From an uncultured Lachnospiraceae bacterium (GTDB taxonomy: Bacteria; Bacillota; Clostridia; Lachnospirales; Lachnospiraceae), in assembly GCA_910578175.1 (NCBI GenBank), contig CAJTPF010000011.1:10560-74559 (forward strand): a stretch of 64,000 bases of DNA, written 5' to 3'. Below, piece after piece: positions 34,585 to 43,273 of this stretch. The notes under the pieces were generated by a model that saw nothing but the letters and a program-made list of their open reading frames with translations, did no database searches and was not told where the DNA came from. The translations under genes and the position numbers were made by a program. Position 1 is the stretch's first letter. Every line of letters starts with the position of its first letter.

Positions 34585-35925
34585 GTGAAAGATTATAAAA
34601 TTTATCCTCGTCAGTTTATCAACGAAAAAATACCTATTGAAAAAAACAGATGTTTTATGCTTATGCCATTTAATTCAGATTTTGATTACATTTATGGTGT
34701 GATAAAACAGGATTTAAATGACAATGGATTTATTTGTAATAGAGCTGATGAAATTGCTGGATCAAAACCTATATTAAACAAGATTCTAATGGAAATATTA
34801 AAATCCCGATATATAATTGCAGATTTAACAAATTATAACCCTAATGTTTTTTATGAATTAGGGATTGCGCATTCTTTTAAAGATGCACAAAATATACTTA
34901 TGATAAAGCAAAAAAATTCCAAAATACCGTTTGATTTAACACATTTAACTTATATAGAGTATGACCTTAGCAATCTTAGATTTCTTACTGCAACAATACG
35001 TAATTTTATTCAAGAAAATAAATATGTATCAGATTTCCATGAAACTTTAAATTTGTGTGGTATTACAAATTTAATTTGTGAGTCAAGAGAAAAGTTTATC
35101 GACTATCTTCAGGAATATTTTGGAGCAAATATAATAATGATAACAAATATCTTAAATGATAGAAGTGATATTTATGATGATAGCGAATTAATTAATTTTT
35201 ATAAAGATTATGAGGCTTTAATACTACATTTATTAAAAGAAAGTAAGAACGAAAACCAAGATGGATTGCTAAATGTATATTACAATCTTTTAGCACATTG
35301 TCATTCGGCTAAAATAGGAGAATCATTTGTATATAATTTTATGAATGAATTATTTATTTTCATTGACGATATGGAAGAAGAAATTCTTTCCTGGAAAACT
35401 GATTTAATGTTAACACTTGCCAAAAGAAAAAAATTAATAAAAATAACATTGCCGTGGATAATTGACTATTTTTCACGTTCAAAATCATCATCTATTGATT
35501 TGAATCGCTATAAATTGGAAAGTTTTCTGATGACAACAAATTACACGGAAATCAACCAAATGATAATTGATTCTCTGTTCGATTCAGATTGCCATATTCG
35601 TGAACATATGGCAGATATTATTGGGGAAAAGCGATTGTATAATGGAATAAGCGCTCTTTTAAAACAACTTGAAAGGGAGGAAAATTATTTTACAATTTCA
35701 AGTATTATTGAAGCAATAGGAAAAATAGGTACATTTTCAGAGCTAAAATATATTCTTAATTGGATGGAAATTTACGAAAATAAAATAATAGAACAGCATC
35801 AATTTTTCCTTCTTAAACACGTATATAAGACAATATGCCGTTTAGATAATACTCCTGATGAAAAGTATGCTAAAACATTCTTGGATAAATATTCACAATA
35901 TATGAATAGTTATATTGTAAATTAA
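34585..35925 (+). CDS. TIR-like/deoxyribosyltransferase-like domain protein with HEAT-like repeats
   Basis: 446 residues, strongly AT-rich. N-terminal 130 residues: RCFMLMPFNSDFDYIYG, then CNRADEIAG and ADLTNYNPNVFYELGIAHS. This pattern belongs to the TIR-like/nucleoside deoxyribosyltransferase-like group often found as the effector of anti-phage proteins, where it would bind or cut a nucleotide such as NAD. A helical middle follows, and residues 330-400 (DSDCHIREHMADIIGEKR, then ISSIIEAIGKIG) look like HEAT repeats. GTG start with GGGAG ten bases upstream. It lies within the segment bounded by the 27-bp repeats. A defence role is inference. Confidence 0.6.
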   Translation: MKDYKIYPRQFINEKIPIEKNRCFMLMPFNSDFDYIYGVIKQDLNDNGFICNRADEIAGSKPILNKILMEILKSRYIIADLTNYNPNVFYELGIAHSFKDAQNILMIKQKNSKIPFDLTHLTYIEYDLSNLRFLTATIRNFIQENKYVSDFHETLNLCGITNLICESREKFIDYLQEYFGANIIMITNILNDRSDIYDDSELINFYKDYEALILHLLKESKNENQDGLLNVYYNLLAHCHSAKIGESFVYNFMNELFIFIDDMEEEILSWKTDLMLTLAKRKKLIKITLPWIIDYFSRSKSSSIDLNRYKLESFLMTTNYTEINQMIIDSLFDSDCHIREHMADIIGEKRLYNGISALLKQLEREENYFTISSIIEAIGKIGTFSELKYILNWMEIYENKIIEQHQFFLLKHVYKTICRLDNTPDEKYAKTFLDKYSQYMNSYIVN

Positions 35926-35939
35926 ACTTTTTTTAATTA

Positions 35940-35985
35940 AACACTCAGACTCTCCATATTCTATAGAATGGATAGTTTGAGTGTT
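35940..35985. terminator. Hairpin between convergent cargo genes
   Basis: AACACTCA-G-ACT-C-TCCAT (35940-35957) pairs with ATGGA-T-AGT-T-TGAGTGTT (35968-35985), loop largely self-complementary (ATTCTATAGAAT). It lacks a clear U-tract in either direction, so termination is plausible but unproven. Confidence 0.5.
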
Positions 35986-36026
35986 AAATATAATCGTATA
36001 AATTGCTTGATTTCAAAAATATATCA

Positions 36027-36812
36027 TTAAAGCCATTCTGATTTTTGGCATTGAGATATTTCCCATTGATTGTTCCATGTCATCATTTTCAAATCACAAT
36101 AACGGCAAAATGATTTTGGCTTCAAAACATATTTTTTAATTTCTTTTATAGATTTTATCTGACTTAGCAAAAGGTAATCATCATTTTTATGTTTGAATTC
36201 CATATCAAAACGCTTATTAATTATATTAATATATGCTGATTGGGGACAAGAATATATTTTTCCCTCTCGCAATTGAAGATAAATACCACCACAACGACAC
36301 ACCAAATAATTTTGCAATGGATTTTGTTTGCCTTGGACGTCTAATACTATATGTCGAAAATTCGGAATTATATTATCTCCGTAGAATGTCATTTGAATAT
36401 TTTTATTTTTCACAAAGGTCATAAGATTATTGTAATTTATGTTTATAGGATATTTTGTAACAGATATAATGATATTGTTTCTCTGACAAGCATCCCAAAA
36501 TTTTTGCGGCATTTCTTTTATAATTATACCATTACTTACAAGAACTATGTTTATATCTGAAAAATAGGCTCTACTTAATTCAATTATTTCTGTAATATGT
36601 GGATGCAAAAGAGGTTCCCCGCCCATTAATCTAAGGGTGCTGAAAAAGATTAGCCCACGATTTTTAATATTGTTATAGTATCCTTCCAGCTCCTCTAAAG
36701 ATATGTAATACTCATCTGCAACAGGTGCGTAATGGGAGCAGCTTTTACAATTTAAATTACAATGATCTGTTACATGTAATTCTAATGTTTTTTTATGAGA
36801 CAAACGTTTCAT
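36027..36812 (-). CDS. Radical SAM protein
   Basis: 261 residues. CNLNCKSC gives the CxxxCxxC cluster motif near residue 17, followed by LRLMGGEPLLHPH, the GGEP SAM-binding motif. The C-terminal part has further cysteines (CRCGGIYLQL, YSCPQSAY, CRYCD), as in SPASM/twitch-type auxiliary cluster domains. AGGAA sets the ATG at 36812. Downstream of the glycosyltransferase by 24 bases and AT-rich like it; the pair probably modifies a surface glycan or peptide, but the substrate is unknown. Confidence 0.83.
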   Translation of the reverse strand: MKRLSHKKTLELHVTDHCNLNCKSCSHYAPVADEYYISLEELEGYYNNIKNRGLIFFSTLRLMGGEPLLHPHITEIIELSRAYFSDINIVLVSNGIIIKEMPQKFWDACQRNNIIISVTKYPININYNNLMTFVKNKNIQMTFYGDNIIPNFRHIVLDVQGKQNPLQNYLVCRCGGIYLQLREGKIYSCPQSAYINIINKRFDMEFKHKNDDYLLLSQIKSIKEIKKYVLKPKSFCRYCDLKMMTWNNQWEISQCQKSEWL

Positions 36813-36836
36813 TAATATTCCTATCAATTAAACAAA

Positions 36837-37799
36837 TCACCTCACTCCCCAAAAATCAAAAATACGATTAGTGTCAAGATAGTCAATTAAAAAATGTATA
36901 TTGAAATTGTGAGCAATTATTTCAAATATATACTTAAGGTATTTTTTTTGTATACATGAATCAGCTTCTTTATGAAGCATCATAGATAGAAGAGATTTTA
37001 TGCAACGTTCTACAAATGAATAATATTCTTTTATATAATAATCCATTAAATTATCTTCTTCTAAAACCGTTCTTATTTGTATCAACGTATCAAAACAATT
37101 ATCTATAAGATTTTTTGAAAAAACATGTGTGACGGAATCAAGGCGCTGATAATAATGATAATAAGTATCAGGAACTAAACTAACTCGTTTCGCATGGAGG
37201 CACGCAAAAAAGGAGAAAAAATCATCTTGAAAGCTTCGGTTTGAATTAAATTTAATTTTATTATCAACAATAAAGGTTCTGTTGTATATCTTATTATTAA
37301 CAATAGGGGTAATAAAAGAATTAAAATTTTCAGATTTTGTTAATAATTTCAAAGCGTATTTTCCGTTTATACAATTATGAATTTCATATTTATACCGAAT
37401 ATGGCCAGATATAAAATTGTTAAACTCATCTTTAATGCCACATGTTGCAATATCACTATTATCATTTTTAATATACGACATGAGATTATAATAGAAATCA
37501 TTGTCTAGCCAATCATCCCCATCTACAAATCCAATATAAGCTCCGTTTGCGTACTTAATTCCCAAATTTCTTATATCTCCGACACCCATATTTTTGGTCA
37601 TAAAATATGCGGATACTTCAGGAAAGCATTTTTCATATTCATGAATTATTTTAGCAGAATTATCAGTTGAAGCGTCATCAATAATAATTATTTCTCTGTT
37701 TTTAAATGATTGATTTATTATTGAATCTAAACATAATTCCAAATGATTTTGTACGTTATATACTGGAACTATTATACTTAATTCAGGCTTAATATTCAT
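36837..37799 (-). CDS. Glycosyltransferase family 2 protein
   Basis: 320 residues. GT-A fold: ELSIIVPVYNVQNHLELCLDS ends the first helix group, with IIIDDASTDNS for nucleotide-sugar binding and GFVDGDDWLD as the DxD-type metal motif. The C-terminal part is helical. GGAGG lies eight bases before the ATG. The transcript probably starts near 37888, so the right 27-bp repeat is in its leader. Low GC, unlike the ABC genes just upstream. Confidence 0.87.
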   Translation of the reverse strand: MNIKPELSIIVPVYNVQNHLELCLDSIINQSFKNREIIIIDDASTDNSAKIIHEYEKCFPEVSAYFMTKNMGVGDIRNLGIKYANGAYIGFVDGDDWLDNDFYYNLMSYIKNDNSDIATCGIKDEFNNFISGHIRYKYEIHNCINGKYALKLLTKSENFNSFITPIVNNKIYNRTFIVDNKIKFNSNRSFQDDFFSFFACLHAKRVSLVPDTYYHYYQRLDSVTHVFSKNLIDNCFDTLIQIRTVLEEDNLMDYYIKEYYSFVERCIKSLLSMMLHKEADSCIQKKYLKYIFEIIAHNFNIHFLIDYLDTNRIFDFWGVR

Positions 37800-37848
37800 T
37801 CTTAATCCTCCTCAGATATGGAAACAAATTACTTAAAAATAAATAACA

Positions 37849-37875
37849 GATAACTTTTTATTATCCTTCATTCCA
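37849..37875 (-). repeat. 27-bp inverted repeat, right copy (candidate recombination site)
   Basis: Exact reverse complement of 34404-34430. Lies between a promoter (37895-37923) and the glycosyltransferase start. Bases flanking the two copies are unrelated, so the identity ends sharply. Confidence 0.75.
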
Positions 37876-37894
37876 TAACCAATCCTTATTAAAA

Positions 37895-37923
37895 ATCTTA
37901 TCATTTCCGACACAATTCGTCAA
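37895..37923 (-). promoter_or_regulatory. Promoter reading into the repeat-bounded segment
   Basis: Minus strand TTGACG (37923-37918), 17-base spacer, TAAGAT (37900-37895). It lies outside the right repeat and points through it to the glycosyltransferase. Immediately upstream, TGTCGAA and TGTCGAC occur as a near-direct repeat (about 37934-37951); TGTCGAA resembles a Spo0A box, but this is only a resemblance. Confidence 0.65.
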
Positions 37924-38014
37924 ACATTTTCCGTCGACATCTTTCGACATTTCCCCATATTCCAACCACTCTCTTCATGTCCAATTCCCGTTTCCCACAG
38001 CCCAAAGAATTCCT

Positions 38015-39070
38015 TCATCTCCTCCTCTCCCCCACATACCTCCCACAACTCCATATCATCCCCCCCGCCAGCATCCCATAAACCACTCCCCCAAACCAAG
38101 CATCCGGAATCCCTGCCATCACATGATACTCCTTAAAATTATCAAACCCTCCAAGCCCCTTACACAACATCAAATCCTGCATCCCCCTGTTCATATACGA
38201 ATACAAAAAATACGGTATATATACCGCCCCAAGCGTTACCACATACGTCACAATATTCCTATGGGACAGCACCGCCACCCACATAACAAATACTCCAAAC
38301 ACCACCGCAAAAAATGCCCGTGTTGCCATTGTCAAAAAAAGATACTGTATTATCGACATATCCAGATTACTGTTTTCCATAACCATCAGACTTCTGATAT
38401 CCGCATTCAGATTCCCCAAATCAAATTTCACATACTTTGTTACGAATTCCAGAACCGGAAATAAAAAGCCGATACCGGCGGAAATCGTCAGCACCACCGT
38501 CAGCCGGTTATAATACAGCCGGCCTGTCCCATATTTCGAAGACCTTATCATCGGAACCGTTCCGCAGGAATGATCCTCCGTAAACACCGGCGCGATCATT
38601 ATAATAAGAATGACAAGCATTATGACATCCATTTTCATATTCTCTATATAATCCTTGATTCCGATATCATAAAAATATTCGGGAGTACCGTCCACCCCGG
38701 AATAATACCCGCTTTTTTCCACAATATACTCTACCGTACGAATCCGGTTTTTAGCGGTTTTTATATCCCCGGATACTTTCCGGTATGCTTCCGCACCTAT
38801 CTCATTTCTTTTATACTGCGCCTCATACATTTCTTCGTCACTGATCAGATTCTGCAGCCGCTCATACTCCTGCTCAATCCATGTCTGCTTTTCCACGGTA
38901 TATTCCCCCTGCAATTCCTCCATATAATACCGGTAAACCTTTGGATTAAAGCCTTCAAACATAACCGACCGGGACTGCATGGACAAAAATATCTCCGCAG
39001 CAATTCCCACCAGCAGCACGATTAAAATCTTCTTTTTGCAAAACAATTTATAAAATTCTAATTTCAACAT
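38015..39070 (-). CDS. ABC transporter permease (ABC-2 type)
   Basis: 351 residues. One N-terminal helix (KKKILIVLLVGIAAEIFLS), an extracellular domain of about 110 residues rich in charged helices, then five helices in the C-terminal half. This is the ABC-2 layout with a large first loop, often seen in exporters linked to peptides or immunity. The last 150 codons use many G-ending codons. Four bases after the ATPase gene; the third gene of the exporter. Confidence 0.8.
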   Translation of the reverse strand: MLKLEFYKLFCKKKILIVLLVGIAAEIFLSMQSRSVMFEGFNPKVYRYYMEELQGEYTVEKQTWIEQEYERLQNLISDEEMYEAQYKRNEIGAEAYRKVSGDIKTAKNRIRTVEYIVEKSGYYSGVDGTPEYFYDIGIKDYIENMKMDVIMLVILIIMIAPVFTEDHSCGTVPMIRSSKYGTGRLYYNRLTVVLTISAGIGFLFPVLEFVTKYVKFDLGNLNADIRSLMVMENSNLDMSIIQYLFLTMATRAFFAVVFGVFVMWVAVLSHRNIVTYVVTLGAVYIPYFLYSYMNRGMQDLMLCKGLGGFDNFKEYHVMAGIPDAWFGGVVYGMLAGGMIWSCGRYVGERRR

Positions 39071-39073
39071 TGT

Positions 39074-39820
39074 TTATTCCGCCTCAGCATTAAAATAGTA
39101 CATATACACATCCTCTAATGTAATGGAATCCTTTTTACTGCTCCATTCCTCATCTGCAATCAATTTCGCAGCCTGCTCCCGCTCCTCAAATCCTATGATA
39201 TTCCCTTCCTTGATTAAAATAACATACTTGGCAATGGAATCGATATCCGAAACAATATGCGTAGACAGAATAATGGTTTTATCTTCCGCCAGATGACTCA
39301 GCAGATTCCGGAAATTCAATCTCTCTTTCGGGTCAAGGCCCACCGTGGGTTCATCCATGATCAAGATCTGAGGATCGCCGACCAATGTGACCGCAATCCC
39401 CAGCCGTTGTTTCATTCCGCCGGAAAAGGTTTTCACCTTCTCATTTTTTTGTTCCGACAGATGAACCATTTCCAGTACCGAATCCACTCTGCCGGCAATT
39501 TCGGATTTCTGCACTCCCCGCAATACCGCAAAATATTCCAATGTTTTTCCTGCCGTAAAATCACCGTAATACCCTACCCGCTGGGGCAGATATCCGATAT
39601 TTTTACGATATTTTTCCTTCAGTTTCCGTATCTCTTTTCCCTCGTAAGCCACTGTTCCGGCCGTGGGTTCCAGAATATCTGAAACAATATTCATCAGAGT
39701 TGACTTTCCTGCGCCGTTCGGCCCGAGTAAACCATAAATTCCGGTTTTAAATTGAATATTTATATCATGCAATGCTTCTTTTTTTCCATACCTCTTACTA
39801 ACACCTTTAAGCTCCAACAT
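39074..39820 (-). CDS. ABC transporter ATP-binding protein
   Basis: 248 residues. Walker A GPNGAGKST, Q-loop YLPQR, signature FSGGMKQRLGIA, Walker B ILIMDEPTVGLDP, and the switch His in LSTHIV. The ATG at 39820 (MLELKGVSKRYG) is the family start; the upstream in-frame extension overlaps the permease gene and is unlikely. Sandwiched between two permeases, so the complex is probably a heterodimeric exporter. Confidence 0.9.
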   Translation of the reverse strand: MLELKGVSKRYGKKEALHDINIQFKTGIYGLLGPNGAGKSTLMNIVSDILEPTAGTVAYEGKEIRKLKEKYRKNIGYLPQRVGYYGDFTAGKTLEYFAVLRGVQKSEIAGRVDSVLEMVHLSEQKNEKVKTFSGGMKQRLGIAVTLVGDPQILIMDEPTVGLDPKERLNFRNLLSHLAEDKTIILSTHIVSDIDSIAKYVILIKEGNIIGFEEREQAAKLIADEEWSSKKDSITLEDVYMYYFNAEAE

Positions 39821-39824
39821 CCTT

Positions 39825-41030
39825 CTATACACCTCGCCTTCTAAATCTCCTGATATACAATGGATAACCGACAGCCACAATCATTCCGGCAAGCACTATA
39901 TTTACCAAAACCGTAACGCTGAGAACGGAAACCGGATAATTCAGAATATTCAGCGGTTCATATTTCTTTAAATACCCTATACCGTCACCAATCAGAACAA
40001 ACGGCGAATACATGCGGACAAAAGAATAGAAACTGCCCTGGTGTATCAGCGTTCCCGAATTCGTTACATAACTGCCGGAAAAATAATAACACAGCCCAAA
40101 TCCGCCAATACCGATTAACGTGTTAATTGCCAGCGGAATAATGTTTTTCTGAAAACAGACGGATATCACGGTAAATATACAGATCAGCACCAGATACCCC
40201 AACGCCCGCAGTACCGTGACCACAACTACCAGTTCTGCCAGATTCAAATGATAGGGTGAATGAATAAAGAATTCTATATTCTGAATCGCATCCTTCCATT
40301 CACTCAGATTACCATATGTAAATGACAGCAGCACCATACTCACAGTCTGCAGCAACGATAACAGAACTGCAAATCCCATGGCGACCGCCAGTTTCACTGC
40401 ATAAGTACGTCCTCTGCCCCGATAGGAAGAATACACCAGCGTAAACGTCCCCTTTCTGTGTTCAATCAGAAACAGACTGCAGGAAACTATCACCAATAGC
40501 ACAATATTTACAAAATCCACGATTTCCGATACCATAAAAATACCTGCAATATCTTCCAGCCTGCTGCCATCATGTATCACCAGTTCCACATCACGGCTGT
40601 ACATTTTCTCTATTTTTTTATTTACTCTGGCATAATATGTATCCCGGGAATTCTTCAGACGTGCGGCATTTTTCACCACCTGCTCCCGATATGCCTTTAC
40701 CTGCCTGCAGACATCCGCTTTACTGTACAAATACTGATATTTTTGAAATACCAGAAACTCAGGACTGTTTTCAGGATTAACTTCCACATAATCCCGTTCT
40801 TCGAACTCCCTCTGCTTCTCCTCAGTTAAAGCGGTTATAAGGTCCATTCGTTTTTCCGAATAACTTCCCATACAATCTTCATATGAATGTTCTGATTTCA
40901 TATCCACACTTTTCTCATTCTGTTTCTGACAAATATAGCATTGATAAGAATAATACACCCCATAAAAAAATGTAATTAACAGTCCGGCCAAAAGTATTCT
41001 ATTCAAATGTTTTTTTATCTCAAACCCCAT
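39825..41030 (-). CDS. ABC transporter permease (ABC-2 type)
   Basis: 401 residues with the same plan as the 38.0-kb permease: N-terminal helix (NRILLAGLLITFFYGVYYS), a long extracytoplasmic region of about 150 residues with paired charged helices, then five C-terminal helices (IVDFVNIVLLVIVSCSLFL onwards). Start at MGFEIKKHLN with AGGTGA five bases upstream. Probably partner of the other permease. Confidence 0.8.
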   Translation of the reverse strand: MGFEIKKHLNRILLAGLLITFFYGVYYSYQCYICQKQNEKSVDMKSEHSYEDCMGSYSEKRMDLITALTEEKQREFEERDYVEVNPENSPEFLVFQKYQYLYSKADVCRQVKAYREQVVKNAARLKNSRDTYYARVNKKIEKMYSRDVELVIHDGSRLEDIAGIFMVSEIVDFVNIVLLVIVSCSLFLIEHRKGTFTLVYSSYRGRGRTYAVKLAVAMGFAVLLSLLQTVSMVLLSFTYGNLSEWKDAIQNIEFFIHSPYHLNLAELVVVVTVLRALGYLVLICIFTVISVCFQKNIIPLAINTLIGIGGFGLCYYFSGSYVTNSGTLIHQGSFYSFVRMYSPFVLIGDGIGYLKKYEPLNILNYPVSVLSVTVLVNIVLAGMIVAVGYPLYIRRFRRRGV

Positions 41031-41055
41031 TACCGTCACCTGTTTACATATTGAA

Positions 41056-42090
41056 TTACTCCAATATGTATTCCTTATAATTTTTTCCGTCCGGGGACAT
41101 TTCTGCAATGCCTCCTTCAAACCAGCTATACATTTTATCATTTATACGGAGAATACCGTCTGCCTCCATATTCTGATATTCCGTATAATCTGCAATAAAT
41201 TTGCCTTTTACATCATAAATACATTTCTTTGTACCAGAACCTCCATAAATATATCCATTATGCACAGAAAACATTAACATATCATCTGCAAGTTTTTCAT
41301 TACTGCCATCTTTCAATGAATATCGGTTTAACTCTTCAAATTCATTGGAAAAATAAATATTTTCATTATCATTGTCACAGGCAAATACTTTTCCGTCCCA
41401 ATCCATCATTTTGGATTCCTTTGTCTCCAAATCAACCTTTACCAGTTTATATAAATCATTGACATAATAATATTGATTTTCATAAATCATACCCCATGGA
41501 AATTTTCCCACATCACTATACCAGTAAAGCACCTCAAAATCTTTGTTTAACAAATAGGCATGCCGATGTCCCTCAACTTTTAAAATATCATCACTGAGCA
41601 CTCTCACATAAAAAATTGAAGTACTGTCATCCACAGCCAAATCCGCATCCATCTCTTTTGGAACCGGATTGTCAAACACAACTTTACCCGTATCGCAATC
41701 CCAAATATATCCTTTGTCTTCGATTCCTCCGTTATTATAATGTGCTTCATTATATGATTTATAAAGCTTACCGCCAAACACAAAGTACTCTCCGTCACTA
41801 ACAAAAGCTTCACAGGATTCATCTTCATGAGGGCATGATGCAATCTGACAATTTACCGTTAACATTCCATCCTTATCTAATTTCCAATAAGCTTCTGAAC
41901 CATTATCAAAATATTTATTCTCATCATCATACAAGCCACTCAGACCGTTCAGTCTCTCCGCATTTTTTATTTCTCCTGTCCCGCCAAAATAATTCAGATC
42001 CTTCTTTTCCTGCTCATTGTTTCCACAGCCTGCAATGAAGGTACCAAGAAAAATCACACCTAAAAACAACCCTGCCGCCTTTTTATTCAT
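41056..42090 (-). CDS. Lipoprotein with beta-propeller-like repeats (DUF5050-like)
   Basis: 344 residues. Lipobox FIAGCGN near residue 22. The rest has recurrent short beta motifs around aromatic pairs (YIWDCDTGKVVFD, YYYVNDLYKLVKVDLET, NIYFSNEFEELNRYSL, YIYGGSGTKK), suggesting a propeller-type extracellular sensor or docking domain. Overlaps the upstream lipoprotein gene by eight bases and precedes the exporter; probably part of the same system. No known function. Confidence 0.7.
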   Translation of the reverse strand: MNKKAAGLFLGVIFLGTFIAGCGNNEQEKKDLNYFGGTGEIKNAERLNGLSGLYDDENKYFDNGSEAYWKLDKDGMLTVNCQIASCPHEDESCEAFVSDGEYFVFGGKLYKSYNEAHYNNGGIEDKGYIWDCDTGKVVFDNPVPKEMDADLAVDDSTSIFYVRVLSDDILKVEGHRHAYLLNKDFEVLYWYSDVGKFPWGMIYENQYYYVNDLYKLVKVDLETKESKMMDWDGKVFACDNDNENIYFSNEFEELNRYSLKDGSNEKLADDMLMFSVHNGYIYGGSGTKKCIYDVKGKFIADYTEYQNMEADGILRINDKMYSWFEGGIAEMSPDGKNYKEYILE

Positions 42091-43066
42091 TTATCCCGAC
42101 CTCCGTATTCATTGCTTTTCTTACCATACAAAAATTTTCATTTGTTAAATCAACAGTCACTGCAAATATGGTATGCTTTCCTTTTGTCAGACCCTCTGTT
42201 TTTATTTGTTTATCCATATATCCGCCTTCTTTTTTCTCCCACAGCAGATACGGTCTGTCATCAAATCCATTGTACAACTCACCGTCACACACCAGTATTG
42301 TCAGATACTGTCCCGGTTCATAAGCGGCATCTGCCGTATAATGCAATTCTCCATTGTCGCTTTGAATAATATAGTCCATTACCTCGCCGGCATGGTCGGA
42401 GATATCCTGTATATTCTTCTGATAAATACTATACAGGTCTTTGGTAAAAATATATCCGCTTCCCGGTTCATAAATTTCCGGCGGAAGTTCTCCGCCTTCT
42501 GATACAATCTTTTTCTGACAAGCCAGAATATCATTTTCAAATATGGTTACTTCCTTTTTATCATAAAAAGGTATGGCCATAAATAACAACTGCTTTGGAG
42601 TCTGTCCGCTTACGCCATAGGGAGTAAATATCACAGAATGCATGCCTTCCGCTGCATTTTTTATTGTCAGTGTATGCAGCGCTCCATTTTCATCACCATC
42701 TAAAGAAAATGGTATCATTTTTCCGTCTAATATAAGCATACATAAAACCGGAATATCATCATAAGAAGAATCCCCCATCTTGGCATAGAGTTTTACACCG
42801 ATTTCCAAGGGTTCTCCACTGTAAACTATGTTCTCCCCCAGATATAAAGCATACTTTTTTTGTCCTGTAGCAGGATTCACAACACATTTATATATGTTTG
42901 TTGCAAACTCCGTAGAATATTGCCTGTCTGCTGACGTCACTTCCTGCTCTGTATCCCGGTTCCCAATGTTTTCCTTTGTCTCACTGCCTGTCGGCTCAGA
43001 ATTACATCCGGTACAATTCCAAATTACTGCCAGTAACAGCAAAATATAACAGAATCTTATTTTCAT
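42083..43066 (-). CDS. Lipoprotein of unknown function
   Basis: 327 residues. Lipobox NCTGCNS near residue 21. A Glu/Thr-rich spacer precedes two regions that look alike (KMIPFSLDGDENGALHTLTI with GMHSVIFTPYGV; KKEGGYMDKQIKTEGLTKG with KHTIFAVTVDLT), suggesting two Ig-like beta-sandwich modules. Weak SD (TGGG). Between the small secreted protein and the second lipoprotein; likely cotranscribed with the exporter. Confidence 0.65.
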   Translation of the reverse strand: MKIRFCYILLLLAVIWNCTGCNSEPTGSETKENIGNRDTEQEVTSADRQYSTEFATNIYKCVVNPATGQKKYALYLGENIVYSGEPLEIGVKLYAKMGDSSYDDIPVLCMLILDGKMIPFSLDGDENGALHTLTIKNAAEGMHSVIFTPYGVSGQTPKQLLFMAIPFYDKKEVTIFENDILACQKKIVSEGGELPPEIYEPGSGYIFTKDLYSIYQKNIQDISDHAGEVMDYIIQSDNGELHYTADAAYEPGQYLTILVCDGELYNGFDDRPYLLWEKKEGGYMDKQIKTEGLTKGKHTIFAVTVDLTNENFCMVRKAMNTEVGINE

Positions 43067-43082
43067 ATTTAATACCCATGCA

Positions 43083-43104
43083 TATCACAGGCACCCCTGT
43101 GATA
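43083..43104. other. Compact inverted repeat before the first lipoprotein gene
   Basis: TATCACAGG-CACC-CCTGTGATA: nine base pairs and a four-base loop. No U-tract, so it may limit read-through, guide processing or be a protein site. The rest of 43067-43273 shows no gene. Confidence 0.45.
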
Positions 43105-43273
43105 CTGCCCCAGTAAACAGGTTGAACGAAGGGCATTTTACATTTTCCTTTCTTTTGATAATTTCTTTCAACCTTCCTCCATTTGGAATATTAAAAACTT
43201 ATATATCATTATTTGAAACAGATTTACAACCCTGCTTTAAGATTAAATAGTACATCATTGTTTGTATGTTTAA

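Noticed and set aside
34404..37875. attL/attR of an integrated element
   Set aside because: The two copies are inverted, not direct, so recombination between them inverts and does not excise; no third direct copy was seen by eye.
38570..39025. 151-codon plus frame opposite the ABC permease
   Set aside because: Antisense shadow rich in His, Tyr and Ile without domains or an SD.
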